Assembly: GCF_004745645.1 (NCBI RefSeq) | Contig: NZ_SRMB01000004.1 | Location: 465,593 to 529,592 of the forward strand | Origin: Hymenobacter metallicola | Lineage (GTDB): Bacteria; Bacteroidota; Bacteroidia; Cytophagales; Hymenobacteraceae | Direction of reading: 5' to 3' | DNA length: 64,000 nucleotides | Shown: in pieces, positions 41,923-50,805 of the stretch | Layout: each line of letters opens with the position of its first letter | How positions within the stretch are numbered: the stretch's first letter is position 1 | The notes under the pieces: model-generated | The model's database searches: none | The model's input: the letters and a program-made list of their open reading frames with translations, nothing else | Told to the model about the DNA's origin: nothing | Made by a program: the position numbers and the translations under genes

Positions 41923-43209
41923 ATGGCTCTTGTTGCTCCTTCCGCCGTCGGCTCCTCCCCGGATACGGGCCAGGACGCGCCGCGCTACACCTCGGCCCTG
42001 GCCTCGCTGACGGTGCTGTTTTTCATGATGGGCTTCATCACCTGCCTGAACGACATCCTGATTCCTTACCTCAAGGGCCTCTTCACGCTCAGCTACGCCA
42101 AGGTCAACCTGGTCAACTTCTGCTTTTTTGGGGCTTACCTGGTCATGGGCATCCCGGCCGGGCAGGTCGTCAAGCGCCTGGGCTACAAGCGCGGCATGCT
42201 CGTGGGCTTCCTGGTGGCGGCCCTGGGCTGCTTTTTGTTTTTTCCGGCCGCCGCAAGCCGCACCTTTGAGCTGTTTCTGGGCGCCTTGTTCGTGCTGGCC
42301 ACCGGCATCGTGACCCTGCAGGTGGCCGGCAACCCCTACGTCGCCATTCTGGGCCCGCCCGCCACGGCCTCCTCCCGGCTCACGCTCACGCAGGCCTTCA
42401 ACTCGCTGGCTACTTTCCTGGCCCCGATTCTGGGTTCGGCCCTGATTCTGTCCCACCTGCCCGACCTCAAGCAGCTCTCGGCCTCCCAGGCCGCGGCCCT
42501 GGACGTGACGGCGGTGCAATACCTGTACCTGGGCATCGGGGCCGTGCTGGTGCTCATCAGCCTGCTGCTGGCTTTGCTGCGGCTGCCCCACATCACCCAT
42601 GCCCCGGCCCCGGCCGGCGACACCGAGCGGGCCTGGCACTTTCGGCACCTGCGCCTGGGCCTGGTGGGCATCTTTGCCTACGTCGGAGCCGAGGTGGCCA
42701 TTGGCTCCCACATCGTGAGCTACCTGGGCCAGCCCGAGGTGCTGAACATGCCGGCCCGGGAGGCGGGCGTGCAGGTGGCCTTCTACTGGGGGGCGGCCAT
42801 GGTGGGCCGCTTCCTGGGCATCGGGCTGCTGCGCAAGCTCCAGCCCGGCCGGGTGCTGGCCGTGGCCGCGGTGGGGGCGGTGGGCCTGGTGCTGCTTTCG
42901 ATTACTACGTCGGGCCCGGTCGCCATGTGGAGCCTGCTGGCCGTGGGGCTGATGAACTCGATTATGTTCCCGGTCATCTTCACGCTGGCCGTGGCCGGGC
43001 TGGGGCGGCACACCGAGGATGCCTCGGGCCTGCTCTCGGCCGCCATTGTGGGCGGGGCTATCATTCCGCCCCTGTTTGGGCTTATCGCCGACAGCACCAG
43101 CGGCGGCAGGGGGGTGCACGCCCTGCGTCTGGCGTTTATCCTGCCCGTGCTCTGCTACCTCTACATCGTCTGGTACGGCCTGAAAGGCCACGTACCCCAG
43201 CGTGCCTAG
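41923..43209 (+). CDS. sugar MFS transporter (FucP / glucose-galactose type)
   Basis: A 428-residue inner-membrane transporter with 12 predicted helices. The FucP-family pattern is clear: LFFMMGFITCLNDILIPYLKGLF at the first helix, QVVKRLGYKRGMLVGF, VLATGIVTLQVAGNPYVAILGP near residues 125-145, LTLTQAFNSLATFLAPILGS, and the C-terminal half with EVAIGSHIVSYL. These carry glucose, galactose or fucose with protons or sodium. As the last gene of the locus it should import the monosaccharide, which supports a glucose-based polymer. No cytoplasmic kinase lies beside it. Confidence 0.9.
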   Translation: MALVAPSAVGSSPDTGQDAPRYTSALASLTVLFFMMGFITCLNDILIPYLKGLFTLSYAKVNLVNFCFFGAYLVMGIPAGQVVKRLGYKRGMLVGFLVAALGCFLFFPAAASRTFELFLGALFVLATGIVTLQVAGNPYVAILGPPATASSRLTLTQAFNSLATFLAPILGSALILSHLPDLKQLSASQAAALDVTAVQYLYLGIGAVLVLISLLLALLRLPHITHAPAPAGDTERAWHFRHLRLGLVGIFAYVGAEVAIGSHIVSYLGQPEVLNMPAREAGVQVAFYWGAAMVGRFLGIGLLRKLQPGRVLAVAAVGAVGLVLLSITTSGPVAMWSLLAVGLMNSIMFPVIFTLAVAGLGRHTEDASGLLSAAIVGGAIIPPLFGLIADSTSGGRGVHALRLAFILPVLCYLYIVWYGLKGHVPQRA

Positions 43210-43247
43210 CGCCGCCTCTTCGCTCTGCTTACCCGCCAGCTTTTCCC

Positions 43248-43703
43248 ATGGGACGTCAGCGTCAGACTTTAACCTTATCCCCGCGGCAGCGCCAGCAGCT
43301 AGAAGCCTATCTAAGGCAGCAGGATTTGCAGCCCCTGCAAGTCAGCCGCGCCCAAACCCTGCTTTTCTGGGCAGCGGGCTACTCGGCCACGGCCATTGCC
43401 CAGCAGCTGGGCACCACCGAAGACCGAGTGTATGCCATGCGCCGGGCCTTCCGCCGCCTCGGCCTGACCACCTACCTGGCCATGCCGGTGCAGGGTGGCG
43501 CGCCCGCCAAGCTCACGCCCGCCGCCGAAGCAGCCCTGAGCCACCTGGTGGCCGACCAGCAACAAACGACCTGGACGGTGCGCCAACTGGCCGAATACCT
43601 GGTAGGGGCCGGTTACATTTCCTCTATCAGCCACGTCACGGTCAGCAAGGCTCTGAAGCGGCTGCAGCAGGCCCCGTATGCCGGTAGCCGCCAGGCCGCT
43701 TAG
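43248..43703 (+). CDS. stand-alone helix-turn-helix protein, IS630-transposase N-terminus-like
   Basis: A 151-residue protein. ATG 43248 is chosen, 38 bases after the transporter stop; a longer open frame back to 42927 would overlap that gene. It has two HTH modules: LSPRQRQQLEAYL through AGYSATAIAQQLGTTEDRVYAMRRAF (about 8-65), and TPAAEAALSHLV through TVRQLAEYLVGAGYISSISHVTVSKALKR (about 85-143). This is the DNA-binding half of IS630-type transposases; the DDE catalytic domain is absent. It ends cleanly at a stop before a bidirectional terminator, with no inverted repeats seen. It may be a domesticated regulator or an IS remnant. Confidence 0.65.
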   Translation: MGRQRQTLTLSPRQRQQLEAYLRQQDLQPLQVSRAQTLLFWAAGYSATAIAQQLGTTEDRVYAMRRAFRRLGLTTYLAMPVQGGAPAKLTPAAEAALSHLVADQQQTTWTVRQLAEYLVGAGYISSISHVTVSKALKRLQQAPYAGSRQAA

Positions 43704-43730
43704 GCCGCTTGACCCGCTATTCCGGACTAC

Positions 43731-43762
43731 AAAAAAAGGCACCCTAGCAGGGTGCCTTTTTT
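43731..43762. terminator. bidirectional terminator
   Basis: AAAAAAAGGCACCCT (43731-43745) pairs with AGGGTGCCTTTTTT (43749-43762) around AGC. It can end the HTH gene on + and the L,D-transpeptidase gene on -. The following 230 bases to 43992 show nothing I can assign. Confidence 0.9.
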
Positions 43763-43992
43763 ACTTCCTTCCAAACCAATTGCAATCCTTACTTCTGCAT
43801 ATCCGGCGGAGGCCAAGGGGAGTCGGGCGGCAGACTTGCCCAGCTAGATTGGCCCCGGCTATGCGCTGTAGAACTTCATTGATGGCAGAAAGGTATGCGG
43901 CCCGTTTACTCCCCGAAAGTATATTACACCAACCCCGATTTACGCAGGACCAAGCTCTGCTAATGGTCGAGCTTTGGGGCAAATGACTGGGA

Positions 43993-45468
43993 TTATTGTC
44001 CGAACAAAGCTGCCAGAACGGGCTCATCCTGGCAGTAGACATCGGAGAAAAAGCGGAGCCGGCCCTGCTCGGCCTCGCAGGTGTAGTAGCGAATGTGAAT
44101 GGGCAGGCCCTGGGCCAGGTCGAAGCGGCATTTGTCGCGCTGGGCAATGCTACGCTGCACTACGGGCAAGGCCGCCTGCTGATTTTCACGCTTCAGCAGG
44201 TAGGCGGCCAGGGCCAGGGGCTTCTCTACCCGCACGCAGCCGTGGCTCAGGGCCCGCCCCGGCCGCTGAAACACGGCGCGGGCCGGAGTATCGTGCAGAA
44301 ACACGGAGTGCTGATTACCGAAGTAGAACACAATGTTGCCCAGGGCGTTGTGGCGGCCGGCCGTCTGCTTGATGGTGTAGGGAAAATTCTCGGGCGTCAC
44401 CTTGCTCCAACGTACCCTCCAGGGGTTTACCAGCCGGTTGCGGTAGTCGTAGAGCCGGTAGTGGTTGTCGTAGAGAAAGCCAGGGTCGTCCTGCAGTTCG
44501 GGCAGTATTTCCTTGGCGGCAATACTGTAGGGAACCCGCCAGTCGGGCGCCGTGACAAAAACAATCAGTCGGCTGCTGAGCGTGGGCGTGGGCATTTCCG
44601 GCTTGCCCACTACCACCCGGTGCGTTTGAACCACCCGACCCGCCTTGATAATCTGCAGCCGGAAGGCCGGAATATTGACCAGCGCATACTCTGTAGAGTC
44701 AGTCATAGCCGCGGCATTTTCCCAGCGTAGCCGCTCCAGATTCACCGCTACCCGCCGAAAATCAGCTTCGTTGCCGGGGCCCGGCACCGAGTCGGGAGTC
44801 AGCGGCAGGCTACGGCTCCAGGCCTGTTGCAGCCGCTGGTAGGGCAGGCTGCTCGGCTGGCACTGCAGAAAGGTGGCGGCAAATGTTTCGGCGGCCAGGG
44901 CCTGTTCGAGCAGGGCACTAGCTTGCCCAGTGACGGCAGTAGCTTGCAAGGTGCTCGCCTGCAGCTGCCCGTAGCGCAAATGCGTGGCGTAGCGCAGCAA
45001 GGCATCGGTCAGGCGCAGCTCAAAGCTGGCCACCAGTTGCTGGCGGGCTTCCAGGGTGGTGGCTACGCGCAAGGAGTCGGGCAGGGCCAGCAGCTCGGCA
45101 CTGGCATAGGAGGCCGGCGAAAGGCCAAACTCCCGGGCCTGCCGGAGCAGCTGCAGCGCCTGCGTAGCCGGCTCGTTCCAGCCCGCCTCAGCATCGGTCC
45201 AGGCGGGGGCAAAGCGGCGCTCCACGTAAAAAGCCCGCACCACCGGCCCGGCCCGCAGTTGCAGCCGGGCATAGGTGGCAGCCGGCCCCAGGGCTACCGT
45301 GTCGAGCAGGGCCCGCAGATATAGCCGGGCCGCCGAGCTGCGGGAAGCAGCCGCACCGGGCTTCTTGCCGCTTTCCGCCCCGGCAACCAGGGGCAGGAAA
45401 AGCGCGCAGCTGACAAGAAGCAGCCGAACAAAGGCAGGCCGCACACTGCTTCTTAGCCAGTTCATCAT
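43993..45468 (-). CDS. L,D-transpeptidase, YcbB type
   Basis: A 491-residue periplasmic enzyme that makes 3-3 peptidoglycan cross-links. A signal peptide is present (PAFVRLLLVSCALFLPLVAGAES). The N-terminal scaffold domain (about 50-260) is followed by a YkuD catalytic domain (about 255-450) with VFVTAPDWRVPYSIAAKEILP, a capsule-like insertion, and the HDTPARAVFQRPGRALSHGCVRVEK motif in two parts, where Cys411 is the nucleophile. Architecture matches E. coli LdtD (YcbB), although the peptidoglycan-binding module between is not clear. Monocistronic on the - strand. Confidence 0.9.
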   Translation of the reverse strand: MMNWLRSSVRPAFVRLLLVSCALFLPLVAGAESGKKPGAAASRSSAARLYLRALLDTVALGPAATYARLQLRAGPVVRAFYVERRFAPAWTDAEAGWNEPATQALQLLRQAREFGLSPASYASAELLALPDSLRVATTLEARQQLVASFELRLTDALLRYATHLRYGQLQASTLQATAVTGQASALLEQALAAETFAATFLQCQPSSLPYQRLQQAWSRSLPLTPDSVPGPGNEADFRRVAVNLERLRWENAAAMTDSTEYALVNIPAFRLQIIKAGRVVQTHRVVVGKPEMPTPTLSSRLIVFVTAPDWRVPYSIAAKEILPELQDDPGFLYDNHYRLYDYRNRLVNPWRVRWSKVTPENFPYTIKQTAGRHNALGNIVFYFGNQHSVFLHDTPARAVFQRPGRALSHGCVRVEKPLALAAYLLKRENQQAALPVVQRSIAQRDKCRFDLAQGLPIHIRYYTCEAEQGRLRFFSDVYCQDEPVLAALFGQ

Positions 45469-45623
45469 CGAGCAGGTAAGAAGGGTGGAAAACGCCGGGC
45501 AGGTAACGGTTAACGCATCAAGTCGCGGTAAGAAGTAAGCTGCTACTAGCCAGACCCTACTGGTAGCGCACGAATAATATAGGCAATATTGTTCTGATTA
45601 CCAAGCTCAACCAGCCACAAAAC

Positions 45624-46154
45624 TTACCGCTGGGCCTCTGCCTGCGCTGCCAGGATACGGGCCGTGACCAGCACCTGCCCCAGGTGGCGCATGGTGTGCT
45701 CGGCCGCGTGCACCAATAGCCCCAGCACCGTGGACGGCACCTGGGCCCGTCCCACGCCGCGCACTTCGGTCAGGGTGGCTTCCGGGGTGGCGCGCAGCTG
45801 CGCCAACGCCTGGTCTACCCGCTCGTTGAAGACCTGCACCAGCGCGGCTACCGAGCAGGACGGCCCGGGGCACGTTCCTTCCTGAGCTAAGTACTCCAGC
45901 TGCGGCGGTGTGAGGACCTCAGCGCGGGCGTAGGTGAGCAGGCGGTCCAGTACGCCGGCGAGGTGCTGCAGGTGAAAGCCCACGGAAGCCACCCCGGCCG
46001 GCCGCTGCCAGAGCAAGTCCGGGGGAAAATCGGCCAGTTCCTGGTTCAGCTCTTCGCGGGCCTGCAGCAGGGCGTGGGCCACGGGTTGCAACAGGGGCGG
46101 CACGGCGGGCAGGGGGCCACGCAGCCAGACTTCTAAAGGGGGTATGGTGCTCAT
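45624..46154 (-). CDS. DinB family protein
   Basis: A 176-residue four-helix-bundle protein of the DinB/YfiT superfamily, which often bind a metal through three His and act as thiol-dependent transferases or have unknown roles. The conserved His positions are in VGFHLQHLAGVLDRLLTYA (about 58-76) and LLVHAAEHTMRHLGQVLVTA (about 143-162). Length is normal. Transcribed on - and divergent from the aminotransferase gene (124 bases apart). The substrate is unknown. Confidence 0.83.
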   Translation of the reverse strand: MSTIPPLEVWLRGPLPAVPPLLQPVAHALLQAREELNQELADFPPDLLWQRPAGVASVGFHLQHLAGVLDRLLTYARAEVLTPPQLEYLAQEGTCPGPSCSVAALVQVFNERVDQALAQLRATPEATLTEVRGVGRAQVPSTVLGLLVHAAEHTMRHLGQVLVTARILAAQAEAQR

Positions 46155-46277
46155 AGTGGGCTAACCGGCCAGGCCGGAAGTTGTTGGAACGCGGATTTGT
46201 TTGCTTTTTGCTGATTCGTAACGCTTTTCTGTCCTACCCGGCCCCGCAATTTTAGGGTGGTCCTTTACCTTTAACGC

Positions 46278-47507
46278 ATGTTGGAAGTCTCTCAGCGTGG
46301 CCACGCTATGCCGTTGTCGCCCTACCGGCGGCTCACCCCTTACGCCGATGCCGCCAAGCAGCGTGGGGTACACGTGTACCATCTCAACATCGGGCAGCCC
46401 GATATTGAGACGCCGCCCACGATGCTTGCGGCCGTCCAGCAAGCCAACATCCGGGTGCTGGAATACAGTCCGGCGGCCGGCTTTCCCAGCTACCGGCGCG
46501 CCCTGGCCAGCTACTATCAGCAGGTGGGCGTTTCGGTCACGCCCGAGGATATCCTGGTAACCACGGGCGGCAGCGAGGCTATTTTCTTTGCCCTGATGAG
46601 CTGCCTCAACCCCGGCGACGAACTCATTATTCCGGAGCCTTTTTACGGGGCCTACACGGCCTTTTCAGTCGCTACCGACGTGCGTATTGTACCTGTCACT
46701 TCCCGGATGGCCGATGGGTTTGCCCTGCCCCCCATTGAGGAGTTTGAGCGCCGCATCACGCCCCGCACCAAGGCCTTGCTTTTGTGCACGCCCAACAACC
46801 CGACCGGCTACGTCTACAGCCGGGAGGAACTGGAGCAGCTCAAAGACCTGTGCGTGCGCCACAACCTCTACCTGCTCTCGGACGAGGCCTACCGGGAGTT
46901 CTGCTACGACAGCGACTTTGTGAGTGCCCTGCACCTGAGCGGGGCCGACGACCACATTGTGGTGCTCGATACCATTTCCAAGCGCTACAGCGCCTGCGGG
47001 GCCCGTATTGGCGCCTTCGTGACTAAAAACAAAGCCCTGCAGCAAACGGCCTTTAAGTTTGCCCAGATGCGGGTGAGCCCGCCGGGCCTGGCCCAGGTGC
47101 TGGCCGAAGCCGCCCTGGAGCTGCCCGATACCTACTTCGACCATACCAAGGCCGAGTACCAGGCCCGCCGCGACCTGATGGTGCGCCGCCTGCGGGCCAT
47201 GCCGGGCGTGAGCTGCCCCGTGCCCGGCGGTGCCTTCTACGTAATGGCCCACCTGCCCGTCGACGACTGTGACCGGTTCTGCCAATGGCTGCTGGAGTCG
47301 TTCAGCTACGAGGACCAGACGGTGATGCTCTCGCCGGCCAGTGGCTTTTACGCCAACAAAAGCCTGGGCCAGCAGCAGGTGCGCATGGCCTACGTGCTCA
47401 ACTGCGACGCCCTCGACAAAGCCCTGACCTGCCTGGAACAAGCCCTGGCCGTGTATCCGGGCCGGGAGGTGCCCGTAGCCGAGGCCGCCCTTGACCAGAG
47501 CGCCTAG
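46278..47507 (+). CDS. PLP-dependent aminotransferase, class I/II
   Basis: A 409-residue fold-type I aminotransferase. Typical features: YHLNIGQPDIETP near residue 34, EYSPAAGFPSYRRALASYY near 57, VTTGGSEAIFFALMSCLNPGDE, LCTPNNPTGYVYSREEL near 170, SDEAY near 201, and the PLP-binding Lys in DTISKRYSACGARIG (about 236-250). It is of the AspC/AAT I-beta or I-gamma type that acts on aspartate, aromatic or keto-acid substrates; the exact one cannot be read. TACCTTTA lies 12 bases before the ATG, close to the -7 consensus, so the leader may be very short. Confidence 0.9.
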   Translation: MLEVSQRGHAMPLSPYRRLTPYADAAKQRGVHVYHLNIGQPDIETPPTMLAAVQQANIRVLEYSPAAGFPSYRRALASYYQQVGVSVTPEDILVTTGGSEAIFFALMSCLNPGDELIIPEPFYGAYTAFSVATDVRIVPVTSRMADGFALPPIEEFERRITPRTKALLLCTPNNPTGYVYSREELEQLKDLCVRHNLYLLSDEAYREFCYDSDFVSALHLSGADDHIVVLDTISKRYSACGARIGAFVTKNKALQQTAFKFAQMRVSPPGLAQVLAEAALELPDTYFDHTKAEYQARRDLMVRRLRAMPGVSCPVPGGAFYVMAHLPVDDCDRFCQWLLESFSYEDQTVMLSPASGFYANKSLGQQQVRMAYVLNCDALDKALTCLEQALAVYPGREVPVAEAALDQSA

Positions 47508-47561
47508 CTAAGCTGCCCTCCTTTTTTCCATTTGTTTCTTGACCTACCGCCCCCTGTACTG

Positions 47562-48221
47562 ATGCAAGCCCCCACCCTACCCGTTGCCGATTCGCTCGTT
47601 GGCCGTAAGAACTCTCTGGCCCTGCGCCTCTGGCACTGGAGCAGCGCCGCCGTTATTTCCAGCCTGCTGACCACGATTCTGTTTCTGTTCGTGATTCTGA
47701 AAATGAAGACCGTGGGGCCGCAGTTTCAGGAGGTGCTCCAGAAAGAGGGCGTCACGATGAGCAAGGAGCAGGTGCGCGGGCTCACGCGCATCATTTCCCA
47801 CCGCATCTGGGACTGGCACATCTACCTGGGTGTGGCCTTGTCGTTTCTGCTGCTGTTTCGGGTGGTACTGGAGTTTCTACAGCCCGCCGAGCAGCGTTTT
47901 TCGGCTAAGCTGCGCGTGGCCCGGCAGTATTTCCGGCAGGTGGGCGCCGATATGCAGGACGCCCGCCACTCCCTCGTCGTGAAGTATTCCTACCTGGCTT
48001 TCTACCTCATGCTCACGGTAATGGTGGTTACGGGCCTGGTACTGATTTACGCCGACGACGTGGCAGTTCTGCACGAGCTGGAGCACACTGTCAAGGAAGT
48101 CCATAACATCACTATGTACCTGGTCATTGCCTTTATCATCCTGCATTTGGTAGGCGTGGTATGGTCGGAGCTGACCAAGGGCAAAGGCATTGTGTCGGAT
48201 ATGATTAACGGGGGCAAATAA
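47562..48221 (+). CDS. cytochrome b/b6-like membrane protein
   Basis: A 219-residue integral membrane protein of the cytochrome b561/Ni-Fe-hydrogenase b subunit type. ATG 47562 is preferred to a TTG 30 bases upstream. Four hydrophobic helices are seen (about 24-45, 82-105, 140-165, 182-203), with candidate haem His in LRLWHWSS, SHRIWDWHIYLG, LHELEHTVKEVHN and IILHLVG. It would pass electrons between quinone and a periplasmic partner, but no partner dehydrogenase is adjacent, so the role is open. It ends 47 bases before a strong terminator. Confidence 0.82.
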   Translation: MQAPTLPVADSLVGRKNSLALRLWHWSSAAVISSLLTTILFLFVILKMKTVGPQFQEVLQKEGVTMSKEQVRGLTRIISHRIWDWHIYLGVALSFLLLFRVVLEFLQPAEQRFSAKLRVARQYFRQVGADMQDARHSLVVKYSYLAFYLMLTVMVVTGLVLIYADDVAVLHELEHTVKEVHNITMYLVIAFIILHLVGVVWSELTKGKGIVSDMINGGK

Positions 48222-48267
48222 GACCACCCAGTATATGTTGCTCTACAGCTCAAGCGTAGATATGGGA

Positions 48268-48310
48268 GAGAAAACCGCTTTTACCCGGGGTAAAAGCGGT
48301 TTTCTCGTTT
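48268..48310. terminator. strong terminator after the cytochrome b-like gene
   Basis: A long perfect hairpin: GAGAAAACCGCTTTTACCC (48268-48286) pairs with GGGTAAAAGCGGTTTTCTC (48288-48306), followed by GTTTT. Confidence 0.88.
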
Positions 48311-48404
48311 TATAGTGCCAATTTCAAGGGCCGGGGCAGTTCCCGCCACTTTTTGGAACCTGCTCCCCCATTGTTTTACCAGTTGTCCTTGCTTTCTCCG
48401 CTCT

Positions 48405-49955
48405 ATGCGCCCGTTCGTTTCCCGTCTGCTCACGTTTTCGGCCCTCTCCGCGGCCTTGGTTGCCAGCTCGCCCGCCGCGGCCCAGTCGGCGGCAGGGCCT
48501 AACCGCTTCATGACCGACAGTCTGGACCGCTATATCGAGCGGGGCCTGCGCCAGTGGCAGATTCCGGGGCTGGCGGTAGTCGTCGTGAAAAACGGGCAGG
48601 TGGTCGTCAGCAAGGGTTACGGGGTGCGGGCCGTGGGCAAAGCCGAGCCCGTAGACGCCAACACGCTGTTCATGATTGCCTCCAACACCAAGCTTTTCAC
48701 CGGCACGGCCCTGGCGAAGCTGGACGGCGAGAAGAAACTCTCCCTCGACGAGCGGGCTACCAAGTACCTGCCTAATTTCCGCCTCTACGACTCCATCAGC
48801 ACTCAGCTCGTGACCGTGCGCGACCTGATGGGCCACCACTTTGGCACCAAAACCTTCCAGGGCGACTTCACCTTCTGGGACTCCAGCCTGAGCCGGGAGG
48901 AAATTGTGCAGCGCATGCGCCTGCTCAAGCCCAACGGGCAGTTTCGGCGCGACTACGGCTACTGCAACGCCGGTTTCGTGGCCGCCGGCCTTGTGGTGCC
49001 GGTCGTGACGGGGGGCACCAGCTGGGACGATTACGTGCAGCAAAACTTCCTGCAGCCCCTGGGCATGACCAGCACCTCAACCGGCACCACCGGCTATGGA
49101 CAGCGCCCCAACATTGCCCTGCCCTACTCCAACACCTTCGGGCCCCTGGCCCCGATGCCCTTCGACAACATCGACAACATCGGGCCCTGTGGCAGCATGG
49201 TTTCCAACGTGACGGACCTGGCCAAGTGGCTGCGGTTCCAGCTCGACAGTGGCCGCTACGAGGGTAAGCAGATTATGCCCTGGGCCGCGCTGCGCAAAAC
49301 CCGGGACCCCAACACCTTGCTTAATACGCGCAAGTCGCCGGTGCTGCCTTCGCACTATACCACCTACGGCCTGGGCGTTTTCTCAGCCGACTACGCCGGC
49401 AGCCAGATTTTCTGGCACACGGGCGGGGCCACGGGCCACGTGAGCAACGTGTGCTTTGTGCCCGAACAGGGCCTGGGCATTGCCATCCTGACCAACAATG
49501 ACAACCAAAGCTTCTTCGAGGCCCTGCGCTACCAGATTCTGGACAGCTACCTGGGCGTGCCCTACACCAACCGTAGCGCCGCCTACCTAAAGGGAGCCCG
49601 CGCCGGCGACCAGCAAACCTACGCGGCAGTAGCCCAGCTCCAGGCCCGCGTGGCCAAGAAAAAGAAGCTGCCGATGGCCCTGGATGCCTACACCGGGCAG
49701 TTTACCCACCCGCTGTTCGGGCCGATTTCCATTGCCAAGAAAGGCAAGCAGCTGCTCGTTACCTTCCCCAACCACCCCAACCTGACGGCGACACTCGACT
49801 ACATGGACGGGCAGGAGTTCCGGGCTACGTATTCCAACCCGACCTACGGCATTTTTCCGGCGGTTTTCCAGGTGGAAGGCAACAAGGTAGCCGGCGTAGA
49901 GATGCGCATCAACCCCTTCATCGAGTACGATTCCTACGTCTTTAGCCGCCTGTAG
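48405..49955 (+). CDS. serine hydrolase, beta-lactamase/PBP class C-like
   Basis: A 516-residue secreted protein; ATG 48405 begins a signal peptide (LLTFSALSAALVASSPAAAQ). The catalytic domain shows SNTK (Ser93, Lys96), the second motif YCN (Tyr186, Asn188), and a HTG motif (IFWHTGGATGH near residue 340). A C-terminal DUF3471-type beta domain spans about 410-516. Such proteins are D-amino peptidases, esterases or of unknown role rather than true antibiotic lactamases. Monocistronic; the following small gene is 62 bases away. Confidence 0.88.
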   Translation: MRPFVSRLLTFSALSAALVASSPAAAQSAAGPNRFMTDSLDRYIERGLRQWQIPGLAVVVVKNGQVVVSKGYGVRAVGKAEPVDANTLFMIASNTKLFTGTALAKLDGEKKLSLDERATKYLPNFRLYDSISTQLVTVRDLMGHHFGTKTFQGDFTFWDSSLSREEIVQRMRLLKPNGQFRRDYGYCNAGFVAAGLVVPVVTGGTSWDDYVQQNFLQPLGMTSTSTGTTGYGQRPNIALPYSNTFGPLAPMPFDNIDNIGPCGSMVSNVTDLAKWLRFQLDSGRYEGKQIMPWAALRKTRDPNTLLNTRKSPVLPSHYTTYGLGVFSADYAGSQIFWHTGGATGHVSNVCFVPEQGLGIAILTNNDNQSFFEALRYQILDSYLGVPYTNRSAAYLKGARAGDQQTYAAVAQLQARVAKKKKLPMALDAYTGQFTHPLFGPISIAKKGKQLLVTFPNHPNLTATLDYMDGQEFRATYSNPTYGIFPAVFQVEGNKVAGVEMRINPFIEYDSYVFSRL

Positions 49956-50017
49956 GGCTTTCGTGGCCTGGTTTCTGCCAGCAGGCTCGGCAGTATTGGC
50001 TTTTATTCCGTTGGCGT

Positions 50018-50530
50018 ATGCGGCGTTTTTTTCTTCTCACTTTTGGCCTTACAACGGGCCTGGCGCTGGCCCAGGCACCGGCCTTCACATCGGGGCCCAC
50101 TTCCACGGCCCTAACGCTGAAAGTAAACGGGACCCCGGTAGCCGTCGACACGACCTTTTCGCGCCTGGAGGTGAGTACGGGCGTCAACAAGGTGCTTTCC
50201 ATCAACCTGGTGCGGACCGACAGCCCCGACGACCAGGGCCTGACGATTCTCATCGACCGGTTTCCGGTGACCGTGGGCCAGTATCGGTTCAAGGAAATCC
50301 TGAGCGGGCAGGTGCGCGACGCCTCCTACCGCCAAGGCAATACGACGGCCTACTCCAACGCCTGCGGCCTCAACGACGGCCTAGTACAGGTGCTGGCCAT
50401 TGATGCCCAGCAGCACACCATTCGGGGTACTTTCCGGGCGGTGCTGTGCGATGCTGAATCCCGGGCGGGCAGCAAGCGGCGGCGCTTCGTGATGGAAGGT
50501 TCTTTTCAGGGCCGTTATGTTGCGCAATGA
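50018..50530 (+). CDS. small secreted hypothetical protein
   Basis: A 170-residue protein with a signal peptide (MRRFFLLTFGLTTGLALAQA) and a beta-rich body (for example LTLKVNGTPVAVDTTF, KVLSINLVRTD, HTIRGTFRAVL). Two Cys (about 114 and 142) could pair in the periplasm. The C-terminus is basic and ends VMEGSFQGRYVAQ. I do not recognise a family; it resembles the small calycin- or lipocalin-like secreted proteins common in this group. From 50531 to 50805 (275 bases) an AT-rich block at about 50620-50690 stands out but I see no gene there. Confidence 0.65.
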   Translation: MRRFFLLTFGLTTGLALAQAPAFTSGPTSTALTLKVNGTPVAVDTTFSRLEVSTGVNKVLSINLVRTDSPDDQGLTILIDRFPVTVGQYRFKEILSGQVRDASYRQGNTTAYSNACGLNDGLVQVLAIDAQQHTIRGTFRAVLCDAESRAGSKRRRFVMEGSFQGRYVAQ

Positions 50531-50805
50531 GCGAGGGGCCAGCCAAAGACAACCTCAACAGTACAGCTTGGCCCTTTGGTAGGAGGCTGCACTATCAGCA
50601 CTGCTCAACAAAAAAACGGCAGATTAAATACTCATTAAAATATATATCATTATTCTATTTATTTTTTGCATAATAAATATTATACTGCGGCTACTTACCG
50701 CGTTATCGACTAGGTATTAGCGGTTACTGAGCTCATCGGCCGACCGGATGGGTTGCCGTTGGAGTTGCTGCTGCTGTTGCTCGCTACGCTTTTGTGCCCA
50801 TACCC

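Noticed and set aside
43678..43986. 102-codon + strand frame after the HTH gene
   Set aside because: It runs through the bidirectional terminator and has no protein-like pattern.
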